From: Usnea hakonensis
Taxonomy: Eukaryota; Ascomycota; Lecanoromycetes; Lecanorales; Parmeliaceae
Direction: 5' to 3'
Assembly: GCA_013423325.1 (NCBI GenBank)
Contig: BLJB01000073.1
Span: 210,826 to 274,825 of the forward strand
DNA: 64,000 nt
The notes below the pieces were generated by a model. That model was given only the letters and a program-made list of their open reading frames with translations. It was not told the origin of the DNA and made no database searches. The position numbers and the translations under genes were made by a program. Below are positions 1 to 10,938 of this stretch, in pieces. The stretch's first letter is position 1. Each line of letters opens with the position of its first letter.

Positions 1-386
1 CAATATGAACGTACCAGAGGAGAATCGGCACTCATCACTCCAAAGCTTTCCACACAAGAGACGATATAAATAAAACTTTGGGCGTTTGAAAAATCGAAAT
101 AATTTTCTCAAAAGATGGGTGGGTATATCTGCTCCAAAAAAGGATCCTGCCAAAAAGCCTCGCGGTGAAAAAGGTAGACTGGCTCCGTAGCGCTGCAGAA
201 TGCATCCAAACGTTGGACGGATAGGCCCAAAGAAACAGAAGAACAAGAAGCAGATCAAACCTTCCCGCCGTCCGTCAGTGTCATTCCCGGCCTTCGTCCG
301 AGCCGTTTCATCATACTCGTACATCATCCAAAAGTTGTATCCGGAATGCCGTATCTTCAGGACACCCAAGAGAAAAACAATAGCCG
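1..386. other. Intergenic, no gene seen
   Basis: This stretch lies downstream of the first minus-strand gene and holds only a 66-codon open frame with no family resemblance. I see no RNA gene or repeat. It is presumably the 3' flank of the gene at 387-2833. Confidence 0.5.
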
Positions 387-2833
387 TCAACCCTGTATAA
401 CCACCCCTTCCCTCCCCTCCGCGTCTTCAACGTGGAATCCAAACACCAACCTGAATAAATCTTTCAGCCAAGCATACTGCCCATGACTCCCAACCATCCA
501 CCTCACACTGCTCGCCACATCTACAGCCCTCGCTCTCCGCACTGGCCCAGGATTCCTTAATGCGGGGTCGCTCGCCACGGCTTTTTTATAATCCTGTAGG
601 AGTTGAGACTGCCAGGGTTGCGTTCCAAATGAGTTGGACGGCACAGACTTGACAAAGGCGGAGAGGGTGGTGGACGAGGCTCGTTGGAAGCCTGTGTTTA
701 TAGCTGCTTTGACTATGAGCAATTTCAAACATGTGAGACGCGCGTCTTCAGCATTGGGCTGGTCGTTGGCGGGGTTGATGATTGTAGAGGTCGACGAGGT
801 AGTGTGCCCTGAAGATTGGGAGTAGCCGCTCAAATTGCTAGAGGACGAAGACCATTGCGGTTGATGCTGCCCGGATTGTTGGCGATTGTTTTGATCCGAG
901 GGTCCCAGAACCAAAATATTGGGCAAAGGACCTTCATCTGGGGAATCCTGCACTGTGTCTTCGAAGACGGTGGTAGGAGTTTCCGGATTTGCGCGGCCAA
1001 AGTCCTCTTCCTCAGTCTCGTAGTATAGCTCGGGTCCATGGGCGAAGGAGGCCGCTACTTGTGACTGTTTTGCTTGCTGGAAAGCCTGTGTGAAGGTCGT
1101 TTGGCTCGGTCGAGGCGTGCCACGATCTGGCCTTATTTGGGTCCATCCTTCGCGGAAGAGGTCGCAAAGCTCCCAGCACGCCTGAACAGCCGAGCCTAAG
1201 AGTTCTTCATCGGCGGGTTTGCCTTCTCGTTTGTTTTGGCGAAGGCTGAAGAGCATTTCTGCGAGGGACCAGCAGGCTTCGAGGAGGGAGTCGGTCTCTC
1301 GGGCTAGGTCGGATCGTTGTTTCATTAATCGGTGGCAAAGCGTTATGTAGAAATCCAAAGTTCGTTCTCGAAACGCTTCTGGCAGTGTTCGGTCGTGGGT
1401 ATTGTATAGATGGTTGTTGAGCTCGAAGCTGACCCGGAGGACCGAATCAGCCACGTCGTTGTCTCGCCGCCGTACTTCAAACAGGCACTGACAAAAGTCG
1501 CGGCAGAGATCTAATGTGGGTCGGACTTGAGTGGCAATCTCTTCGTCTCGTGTTTCGTACAACTTCTGACAAAGCTTCCAGCATGATTTCCAGGCCTGTT
1601 CTTGCATGTCACCTTTCGCGGAGAAGCTAAAGTGTGACCTCTCATCACTAAATATCCTCTCCCGGTGTATATAGCTCAAGCCAGCTAAAGTATTGCATAG
1701 TGTCCAACATTCGCTGAGTGCAATTTTGAGTGCTGCAACCTCGTCTGCTGTTTCCTGAAATCGTTCGACAGTGTGTTCAAAGAGGGAAGTGTGGTGGTTA
1801 GGAGTCAGGTCGTCATTATTTTCGGTATCCTGTGCTTCTGGTATATCTGGTCCCAACTTAGCTCCAAAACCTGTATCATACGGCATGAATGACTACCTTC
1901 AAGATTGCTTGACCGCGAGCTTGAACGTGAAGTGTTGGGTGGTCTTTTGGGCTCTAAAGTCTGTGCCTCCGCTTCCGGTCTTGTTTGTGCTCTGGGGGTG
2001 GCCGACCAATCTCTCGTGATTGGCGCTATGGAAGTCTGTATGGGAGGCGGCGAGCTTGGACTGTTCAGGATCTTCTGCAAGACGTATTACTATCGCGTAG
2101 CAATCTGCATGTAATGGGAGCTCCACCTTTTCTCCCACACGGTCCTCCGGTGGCGGCACGAGAACGATATCGGATGCCTGGGACGGTGTTGGCATGGAAC
2201 GGTGTAAGGAAGGGGGCGACCGTCGATGCTTTGGCCGAATTAGCAATCTGTAGACGAGCGTTCGACTGAACTGGTGGGCCTTACGAATGCGTCGAAGCCT
2301 TGTGGGGCATGTATGACCGAGCTTGGTTGTTCGTCATCGTCTGATCTTGGCTTTTGAGCTTCTGACGCCGCATTGGCAGTTTCGAGCTAGAGAGAATTAA
2401 GTCTACCTTTGCTTGCCTGGTATCGGCACAGCCACGCACATACCTTCAATGCCGGTTCTGTAGGCCTTGAGGGCGCTGGGTGCTCTGGTGGCATGGCTGC
2501 AGGATCTAAATCTTCATTCTCTATGCCCGTCTCGTCAATGTCGGTCGTGTCGGTGCCGTTTGAGGATGTAGCGATAGGTGAGGGGTCGGGGATGTCACTG
2601 GGACTTGTGGCTAGTGGGGAAGATTGATTGGGGGGATGGAGGGATCTGGCGTGTTCGTTGGACCTGACACGTCAGCACAGTCATATGTTGGGGAGCAATC
2701 GGACGTACAGCGGACGACTAAGGGTGATGGGAGATTTGAAGGGCGCTGGCGAGGTTGGGGATTCCGAGTATGGAGAGAAAGCCGACATGAGGCTGCGATC
2801 CGGGGACGGCAGCATCGGCGATTTCAAGGCCAT
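387..2833 (-). CDS. Conserved fungal protein of unknown function
   Basis: No function is assigned. The core (1886 down to 387) is a helical region with repeated Trp/Cys/Leu motifs, such as SECWTLCNTLA and KSCWKLCQKLY, followed by a Ser/Gln-rich linker and a basic C-terminal block. It resembles an ascomycete family that I recall, unverified, as DUF7624. Upstream exons fit well: 2709-2833 (ATG at 2833), 2444-2663, 2285-2386, and one starting at 2228. Their introns (45, 57 and 56 nt) have GTACGT, GTATGT and GTAAGG donors, and the first has a GCTGACGTGTCAG branch and acceptor. The fourth exon carries the conserved-looking stretch LPLHADCYAIVIRLAEDP. Its junction to the core is unresolved: that frame stops at 1901-1899, and the GTAGTC donor beside it suits another frame. 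The open frame starting at the 1886 ATG is therefore only the C-terminal part. Confidence 0.7.
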
Positions 2834-4429
2834 GACTGCTGAAGAAGACTGGACGCGATCATGAAAGCTGCTCGCCTTATTGGCGCTCAATTGTTTCCTC
2901 GCGTAGCTGTTGAGACGGTTATCCGGAAGGTCGCCGACGATGTAGCAGGAACTTGGGTGATGAAGGCCACAGGTATCTGCGGGGCAGGATTGGACGAGTG
3001 AAAAACAAGGCCACGAGTAGAAATGGCAGACGAATTGATCATGGGATACTCGGAGCTGGTTGTACACTTGTACAATTGTATGTACTGGTGGGGCTCTTCG
3101 GTGGAATCCTTGCCGTGTGTATGGATGATGACTACAATGGCTGCATTAGACGTCGCTGGCTTGATGTACCAGTCGTTGAATAAGATTTTGTCTAGGGGAC
3201 TAGATACATGTGCTTTGCCGCAACGCGACTGGATCGCTCGTGGACTTGACCTTCGAAGATGGAAAAATAAAAAAAATGATAGGCACAAAATGAAAAGAGG
3301 GCGAACCTAAACCCCCACCCAACGCGAAAAGACAATTATCCAGCCTACCGGAAGGCTGCAGCATAAGGTAGTATGCAGAGGGAAAATAAAATAAAATAGA
3401 GTAGGTCTACTCTAGGAAAGCATTTCAAATGACAAATTCCTATAGGCTGGTAGAGACAAGATTCCTGATCTGCGTCCAGCATTGATTATTCAAACCCAAT
3501 ACTCCATACTCCATAATCAGAATCCACTATAAATTACGCAAGAATGATCCCCAAACCCTCCTCCCGCCTCCATGAACAAGTAAGTCGCTGACAAGCTTTC
3601 CCTACCAGAACAACGAGCGGGGCATCCGGATAGCACAAACCCCAAGCTCCCTCCTCGCTCAAACCCCTGGGAGTCCTCTAATTGGCCCAAGTCTCGCTGT
3701 AAGCGCTTGCCCAGCGGGAGCTACTCCTTCGCTGAACACGAGGGGATAGCTTGGTGCACGGTCGAGCTTTTCTTTTTCACTAGAGCATTCTTCTTCGCTG
3801 CCAATCATATGGCGTAAGAGACCAGTTTTTGTTTTTTGGATGTGATTTTTGGGGATTCGGGCCAGCTGTCGGCGGACCTTTCGGGTAGGCTTGCGGCGAG
3901 ACACGGGATGGGTTCCAGCTCCAGGGTACAGGTAAAACTACACCTGACGAATGCTGGGCGGCCTGACTGGAATATTTTCGGGGTCGTTGACCTCTCTGTT
4001 TACTGACGACGCTCTTTATGGGAAAGACTTGTCTATGTGGGTTCGAGATGGAAGGACTAATCACGGTGCTGTCGCCAGTTGTAGGGAATATAGCTATTGA
4101 GTTTAGGACATGATCAAGGGATCGTATCGTGATGCTTATGTGCTGGAGGAGCAGCTCAGGGGGAGAAATATATTCTTGAACGAAATGTCATGAACCCAAG
4201 GATCACCGCAAATTTTCAACTTTTAGCTATCCCCATCCTCATCCATCAATTTCTATGCGTGCTTATGATACAGGGCTCGAAAAATGATGCTATTCCTCCG
4301 ACTGAAAACATGTCTATAGCTTTCCATTTCCATTTGTTGCTATCTCTTGTTCTCACATCCACAGTAGAGCTTTGAGCAACGAATGCCGCCTTTTCAAAGA
4401 AGCTCCAGCGTGCAGGGTTGCCGAGTGGT
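2834..4429. other. Intergenic, 1.6 kb
   Basis: This holds the 5' flank of the upstream minus-strand gene and the 3' flank of the BAP31-like gene. A weak candidate for a small minus-strand gene lies at about 3780-4140. Its open frame contains a possible 51-nt intron (GTGTAG donor, CGCAAG acceptor) that would keep the frame, but I recognise no family and find no convincing start. Everything else looks non-coding. Confidence 0.4.
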
Positions 4430-5357
4430 CTACCGATCTTTTTTGGGCGTGGAGTCAGGGTTCTGCTTGCTGTATTGATCCCCTAGATTTCCATATTCGC
4501 GGCTCAGGCCCTCACTCTGCTTCTTGAGTGTCTCAATGTCCCTATCCTTCTGCGCCAACTGGTTCTTCAGCTTGCTAATCTCTCCGGCCCCACCTGCCTG
4601 AGCAAGCTTTTCGGATTCCTTGCCCGAAGCCTTTGGGTCACCTTCGTAGCGCTTGACTTTCTCTTCGAGACGGAGAGTGTCGAGAATCATCATGTAGGTG
4701 CGGTTGAGAATGAGGGAGAGGAAAAGGGTGAAGCCGCAAAGGTACATGTTGCGTTGGGAGTAGAACTTGCGAGCTTGTACTTCCATGCGGCCGGAGCCTT
4801 CGAGCATGGCGGAGCTGGTAGGGTGTCAGTGATACCGACGACCTGGATGTGGGGCTGAGACACACTTTTGGCTCTGCTTGGTTTTGGCAAGTTCCATTTG
4901 CACGCTGTAGACACGATTCACGCTGTCGATAAAGAGGATCAATATGAAAATGAAGGTAATCTATTGTCATGTAAGCCGCTGGAAGCGAAGAGGCGTTTGT
5001 AAAGGCAGCAACTACCTTCAGGCCATATTGCAACTTTGCTATGAGTGGATTCTCGGATATGAAGGTAAAGATTTTGCGCTTCAGCGAGTATGGTAGAGGG
5101 ACGATGAGCAAGCCGAAGACGCTCATCTCAAACACCAGGAGTGCGAACACCTAGGCAGCCATTGTGTTAGCAGCGGACCACGAAGGAAGCTGAGGGCAAA
5201 GGTATGAACCGGAGCATAGATGAGGGACGGCATTGCTGCTGAGTGTTATGCTGATTCTGTGAAATTTGAATGATGTGGAGAGGTGGTTGTTGTTGTTGTT
5301 GTTGTTGTTTAATTGAAGGAAGTGGAGGCTACTTGCCAACGAATAATACAAAGTCAT
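4430..5357 (-). CDS. BAP31/Yet3-like ER membrane protein
   Basis: This is an ER-resident protein of the Bap31 family, which works in export and quality control of membrane proteins. Exons are 5337-5357, 5016-5150, 4866-4960 and 4430-4814, giving 211 residues. The protein begins MTLYYSLVFALLVFEM and has three hydrophobic segments, a conserved EVQARKFYSQRNMYLCGF-type block before the third, and a charged coiled coil ending in PKKDR, a possible dilysine-type ER retrieval signal. Frame and family match require the first intron to start GCAAGT after codon 7 and end CCTAG, with a GCTAACAC branch site, so it is a GC-AG intron; no GT donor gives the right frame. A TTG microsatellite lies inside that intron. 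The other introns are 55 and 51 nt. The exon chain is certain apart from exact homology to any single named gene. Confidence 0.92.
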
Positions 5358-5905
5358 AGTAGCGGCTCAGAAAAACCGGGAACGTGCTATGATGTAGTTT
5401 TGGCGTAATGTAGCTACAATTACCCAGGTTCTGATATGCCCTCGACTTTTGTATTCGGCTTTTAGAGTAAGTGTTGTCGATTTTATTGTGGTCGTATTCT
5501 TGCCTTGTCACTGTCAAACCAAAACCAAACAGAGAGTACAGCAGTTCGCAGCGGCGTTGAGTGTGGAAACAGGGAAGGCTGAATGTGGAAACTTGACACG
5601 CAGCCGGCTTGGCACCTTTTACCCGCTGAAGACAATACCTGTACAAATATTTGGATACCTCAAATACTTTACCACACGAAAATCGTGCTTGTTTTGCATT
5701 TCTCGCATTCAAATAAGGTAACAATTGATTGGTCTTTGTCAGTCTATGGTATTGAAATTTCTATGACCTTTCCTCTAATTGGATCCATGCAATTTCTCTA
5801 CCAACACATCTGTTGAGGTCGGCCCTAGGCTCCTGTGTAAATAAAGAGTTCTTGACTTGTGCTTTTATGTCTAAAACAGGGTGCCAGTTAGCTTTTACAA
5901 GATAA
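5358..5905. other. Intergenic, promoter side of BAP31-like gene
   Basis: This 548-bp stretch lies between two tandem minus-strand genes. Reading frames here show no family resemblance. It should hold the BAP31-like promoter and the DUS3 terminator, but I can point to no specific element. Confidence 0.45.
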
Positions 5906-8757
5906 TCAGCCTTCTGCGTCGATCTCGTAGCTGTTTGACTTATGCTTCGGTTGGAAATTGAAGTCCTTATGCGCTGGACCAAGGAACATTTCACTGCACA
6001 TCGTAAGCATCTCCGAACGGAAAGGCTTCTGGATGGTTGAATTACCTGATCTTGATCCAATCCATATAATTGTCGCTGCCCAGAAGAGTCTCGAGATCGT
6101 TTCTTCCTCTCCAAGCAGGTGGCCGGTCTTGCAGCTTAGGTGGCAGATGCTCTAGGATCCCAACAGGAACATATCGGTAGGCAAAGCTCAACCATTCCAG
6201 CAGAAATCGCCTCGTGACGCCGACACCCATCTCATCAGATCCCCACGTCTCCAAGCCGTATCGAACGTATTGCTCCACCAAAGAAAGCCGCTCACTGGCC
6301 GATTTATCGATGTATTGGCCCTGTTGAATCTCCTCGAATATCCACTGCATTATTTTCAGGGTCAGCATCTCCTCTTTAAAGAAACCATTGTGCGATATGA
6401 GACCGCTCAAAGGAGTGTTGACAGCCTGTAATTCCCCAAACATAGATCACAGCCCCATCCCCAGTTTGCTGAGGGAGAGTAAGTATGCTAAAATCATACG
6501 TACGGGTTTGATGAGTGCACCTCGTGCGATCATGACCGAGTCGACCTTTGCTTCTTCAATATGCGTTAAATAATCAACGTGGGAGTAGCAATCGCCATTG
6601 CCAAGAAAGTAGACTTTGCCTCCTGATTGTGACCTCTCATCCGACTCCCGAACAGTGTCAGAGAGATCGTCTCCTTTTTGGTTGTAGCTTTGGATGAGAG
6701 CAGCACACTCAGATATGTACTCCCAGTCAGCATTCTTGGTGTATCTTTGTTGTCGGCTTCGACCGTGCAGTGTGATTGCTGCAGCACCTACAACGATATT
6801 GGGTTCAGCATTTTCTCTTTCAACTGATCTTGAGCAATAATTCATTTCCAAAGTAGTAAGTCCTTTGGTGCTGAGTAGTATCTTGCAACTCAACTGTGGA
6901 CCGATTATGGAGAGATCTTCAGATATCTACATACCGGATGACCCACCACCAAGCTCGATGGCTTCCTGGCCACCATACACCAGCCGATCTACCAATCTTA
7001 GAGCAGTCGGTCTATTGTCCTTCGTACCCATACGGATCTTGACAGTGATTGGGATCTCTCCAGAGACGGCATTCATGCCGCGAACAATCTTCTCTAACTT
7101 TCCTGGGCTGTCGAGAAGGGCAGATCCGGCACCTGTACGATAGACCAGATCGATTGGACATCCGCAATTTAAATCAACTACGCGCAAATACGGGCACAGC
7201 TGAGATAAAATCTCCGTGGCCTTGAACGCCTGCCATGGCTTGTTCGCTGCAATTTGAGCTCCAAATTTGTAGTCTTTTGCATTATTGTATTCCTTTACCA
7301 CGGCATCACTGGGTTGGAATACTGGTGGTGTGGCCTCCGACTCGTGAGCCCGCATCAAAGCCCACTCAGACTTCTGTCCTTGTATCAAAGGCAGACTCAT
7401 AGCCATTTCCGAGTATGTGGCTTGAGCGCCTTGAGCGACGCACAACCGTCGAAAAGGTAGGTTTCCTTGCGTAGTCAGTGGAGCAAGCACAGGAGTTTCT
7501 GGCCCAAAGTAAATCCGGCGCTTCTCTGATGGCAAGAAGGGAGGTTCAGTATAACGGGCTCTGTTGTCCTCAATATTAGCCTTTTCGGGCTTGATATCTG
7601 TCACAGCAGATTCGTCGTCGCTTTCTCCCCGGCGGCTCTTAGCAATTCTGCGGATGTTTTCTTCAAGCTCTTTCCCGCTTTTTTCCGTCCACTGAGTATA
7701 TTGGTCTGCTTTCGGGGTCTTGAATTTGCGTTTCATCAAGTCATTCTTTGCTTGCGTAGATACTTCGTTGATGGTTCCAATATCCGAAACACCAGTCCGT
7801 GTTTTCTCAATGCGACTTCCACCTTGTTCGGTAAGTATCAACTCCTTTCTTCCGTCTTCAAGTTCTCTTTCCCTCATGTGCGATCCGAGGAAGCGGCATT
7901 TAAATCCAACATCACATTTACCTTTCGCTTTCCTATGAAAAATTTGAAGTCAGCTCTTCCCCAAGTGAAAACCGGTTGAGATTTGACGGAGTCTCAGCAC
8001 AGCCATGTTCTCCTCAAGCAGAACGATCGCATTCAAACCCAATAGAATGTAGGTGGAATAGAGCGAAAAATATACATACCATATCGGACAGACGCCGTCA
8101 AACGTTGTTAGATCTTCTCTCTTCCAGTCCTTCAAATACCTCCGAAGGTCATGCTCAAATTTACAGCCTTCTCCAAATCGACACTCACTAGGAGAGAATT
8201 CCGGACTGATGGCACGACTTGCACATAGACCCATCTCATCTCTCGAGGCGCCAAATTTTCGATTAGTATTCTGACCTCGAGACTTTTCCTTCTTCTTGCC
8301 TCTTTCCCCGCCTTTGGGCTGGTCAACATGGGCAGCGCCTTCAGCGGCATCGTCATCCGCAACAGCAGCACTTTTATCAAATTTGCTACCAGGTGGGTGT
8401 ACAAGAAATCTACTTCGCTTGAGCCGACTACGTACCAAAAGAGATTGATGAGACTGACTCTGATTTTATAGGTGCGACTCCCTTCTGTCTTTCACTTTGG
8501 GTGGGACGTTGAATTTCATCCTCCGAAACTAATTTTCTCCGTTTTGATGGCGATTCCTCTATACCATCCGCATCCGTAATACCGTGTCTCTCAAAAATCT
8601 CAGCCTTGGTCACAGCAGAGTCTTCGACCGCTGGAGCCTGCTGGGGATGTGCAATCCGGTCACTGAGGCCTGAGCTGGGAGGCTCCTTAAGTTTGACGGC
8701 CGGCTCTAATGGGTTCGGAGGTGCATCAGCATTATTACTGTATTGCATGTCCGCCAT
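5906..8757 (-). CDS. DUS3: tRNA-dihydrouridine(47) synthase, Dus3
   Basis: This flavoenzyme reduces uridine 47 in the variable loop of tRNAs, using NADPH. Six exons (8459-8757, 8080-8385, 6935-7932, 6504-6787, 6046-6344, 5906-5993) give 757 residues. The N-terminal third is basic and disordered and carries two CCCH zinc fingers (about C154/C168/C174/H178 and C199/C208/C214/H220), the Dus3 hallmark. The TIM barrel follows, with GPETPVLAPLTTQGNLPFR for FMN binding, the active-site cysteine in LNCGCPIDLVY near residue 460, and ITLHGRSRQQRYT. The last, 88-nt exon restores the conserved end KHKSNSYEIDAEG. Introns 2 to 5 give exact family joins (for example CPIW/KAKGKC and KP/WIFEE). The first junction (GTCAGT donor at 8458, acceptor before 8385) is less certain. 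Start chosen: MADMQYS; earlier in-frame codons are not conserved-looking. Confidence 0.95.
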
Positions 8758-9017
8758 TACAAAGCTCGTGACCCTTTGTGTCACTTGGGCATCCAGTAGC
8801 AGTCCGAGATGATACGTAATGATGATTTGTAATGGTGGTTCACAAAAAGTACTCATTCGCTCATTCGCACGTCTATTTATCGTCCATGTTCCTAGGTGGC
8901 CAATTGTATTTGTATCATTGATATTGAATAATTGTATGGCTACTCGGGTCGACGAGTAATTTTGCCGGCAGGTGGCTGGTAGGCTGGTGGGCACGTGGGG
9001 CCAGTCGCTGTAGGTAA
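8758..9017. promoter_or_regulatory. 5' flank of DUS3
   Basis: This non-coding DNA lies directly upstream of the DUS3 start and should contain its promoter. I cannot name a specific element. The hAT-like element begins just beyond it. Confidence 0.35.
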
Positions 9018-9025
9018 GGTATAGC

Positions 9026-9645
9026 CTCTGTAGTCAAAAAATAATCGATAATCGATTATTTAATCGATTACGATTATAAGATATAATAATCGATTATCGA
9101 TTATAGAATATAATAATCGATTATATAATCGATTATTAGCGATTTTTTTTCCGATATTATAAAATCGTACTAATAAGCGTATTTCTTTACATATTAAGCG
9201 AGCGCCGGGTAGTATTAGTAAATATACGGGTACCACTATAATCTATAATAATATTATATAATAAGAAGTATAGAGTAGAATCTATAAAGAAAGTATTACG
9301 AATAGTCTCGAAATAATTAGGTTTACTCTATTCTACTAGATACCTTACTTAAGACTCCCGTAGGGCTAGTAGAGCTAGAATTAATACTATTCTTTTTAAT
9401 AAAAACTATATATATTTTAATAAATAATCGATATTTAAATATTTGTATAGTAACTATATATTATTTACTAGCGTTATTTTTATTAGTTTCTTTCTAAAAA
9501 TAGTATATATAGCGTTAAAAGCGAAATATTCGAATATAACGCTAAATAATCGATTATTTAATCGATTACGATTATCTTCCTCGTAATCGTAATCGATTAC
9601 GATTATGACGAAAAATAATCGATTATTCCGATTATGACTACAGAG
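9026..9645. mobile_element. hAT-like MITE, RIP-degraded
   Basis: This is a 620-bp AT-rich block bounded by perfect 10-bp terminal inverted repeats (CTCTGTAGTC at 9026-9035, GACTACAGAG at 9636-9645). It is flanked on both sides by the identical 8-bp word GGTATAGC (9018-9025 and 9646-9653), a target-site duplication of the length made by hAT transposases. Nine copies of the palindrome AATCGATT cluster just inside the ends (five left, four right), and one stretch of about 29 bp occurs as a direct repeat near both ends. The interior has no open frame and is dominated by TA and TAT words, unlike its surroundings. It is non-autonomous and looks mutated C to T, as by repeat-induced point mutation. 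Boundaries are directly visible; assignment to hAT rests on the duplication length. Confidence 0.88.
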
Positions 9646-9653
9646 GGTATAGC

Positions 9654-10569
9654 CGACGAGTGTGGCCGAAGCCTCAAAAGCCCCTGTTCAAGCGGCACGT
9701 ATGTAATTTAGATGATGTAGTAGTATAATAATGATGATGAAAGGTAAGATAAAGTGATATGTAACCCTTGCAAAAACGTGGGAGATAACAATAAGTAAGG
9801 TAGGTACTCCGTAAGGCGTTTCTTATTGTGTTCGCGTGCCGTCAAAGTCAAACATTCAAGTCAAGGATAGACGTCGTCATATAGAGTACTTTACATAAGG
9901 CTTAACTCTTTAGTCAGTTCACCTTGCCGTCACTCGCTCATCTCCGATTTCATAAAAGACTGCTGAATGGTAGTTGGGAGTAAGTAGCTGTGGCCTCTTT
10001 TTGCCTTCCCCGAGGCAAATATAGGTAGGTACTTGGGGAAGGTAGTACCTTACGGAGTACGTACTCTGGGTACTTAATAATAATTGGGTAAGAATAATTA
10101 CCGTACTGCGATTGGGTCGGTACCCGCTTTGAAGCGGCTCAACTCTATTTCCCAGTGAGCCCACTTAAGTGAGCCCAGGGCTTCCCTTTCCCCCCCGGTG
10201 GCCCCTGGCCCCCCCCCGGAAGACCCAGCTAGTAACTCCAGTGACCCCAGTGAGCGAGTAAGTCCTATGTAAGGTATTATTGTGGCCATAGGTCCCCATC
10301 GTATCATAATTCGCTCCTTCCGAATCTTGCCCCCGTCTTACTGCGTCACACTCCTTCTCCCGTCGTTCTCGCCCACGTCTTCGTCTAAAGGTATTCGTCT
10401 AAATAACAACAACAATAATCATAATATTATGACTTGAGAGACCTATTGTTTACAAAAGCCGACAGACAATACCTTATCATAATTATAATATTCACTCTTC
10501 CCCAGATTCGCAAGGAAATATCGGAAAAAGGAGCCTGCCAAATCGTATTCACTTCTCTCAAATACCGCT
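9654..10569. other. Intergenic with inverted repeat words
   Basis: No gene is seen. A 13-bp inverted pair is present: GTACTCCGTAAGG at 9804-9816 and its complement CCTTACGGAGTAC at 10048-10060. Related short words (AAGGTA, TACCTT, AGTACC) recur here and in other gaps of the window. Two homopolymer-rich G/C patches occur near 10190-10220. The right part is probably the promoter and leader of the Sfp1-like gene. Confidence 0.5.
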
Positions 10570-10938
10570 GTCACTCACACTATCCTTTGGCCCGAGTGCT
10601 CTCAAACCCACTTTCACCGCCTATTTTCATCTCATCAGAGTCATAACCACATCGTAAAGCTGGATTCCCGAGATACTCCACCTCCCCTGCAGTTTTCCCC
10701 AGCTGCGAGCGATCGTGAGCGCTCATCGACCGCAGACACTACTCCTATAGGCACTCCAAGGGGTTTTGGCGCAGCTTTACCGCGCAAAGCAGACAAGGAC
10801 AAGGAGAGGGAGAACTGGCTCGCTTGGCACCACAAACATAGCGGATTTGGCGGGAGTTCTTACCTAGATTCGGCCCTCCTCGAATCCGATTTCGAGGATA
10901 CCTCATTTCCGCTTTTCAATGACACCGCACCATTGCTG

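Noticed and set aside
4415..4445. tRNA-like D-arm sequence (TTGCCGAGTGGTC)
   Set aside because: No matching acceptor stem, anticodon arm or T-arm consensus follows, and it overlaps the end of the BAP31-like coding sequence.
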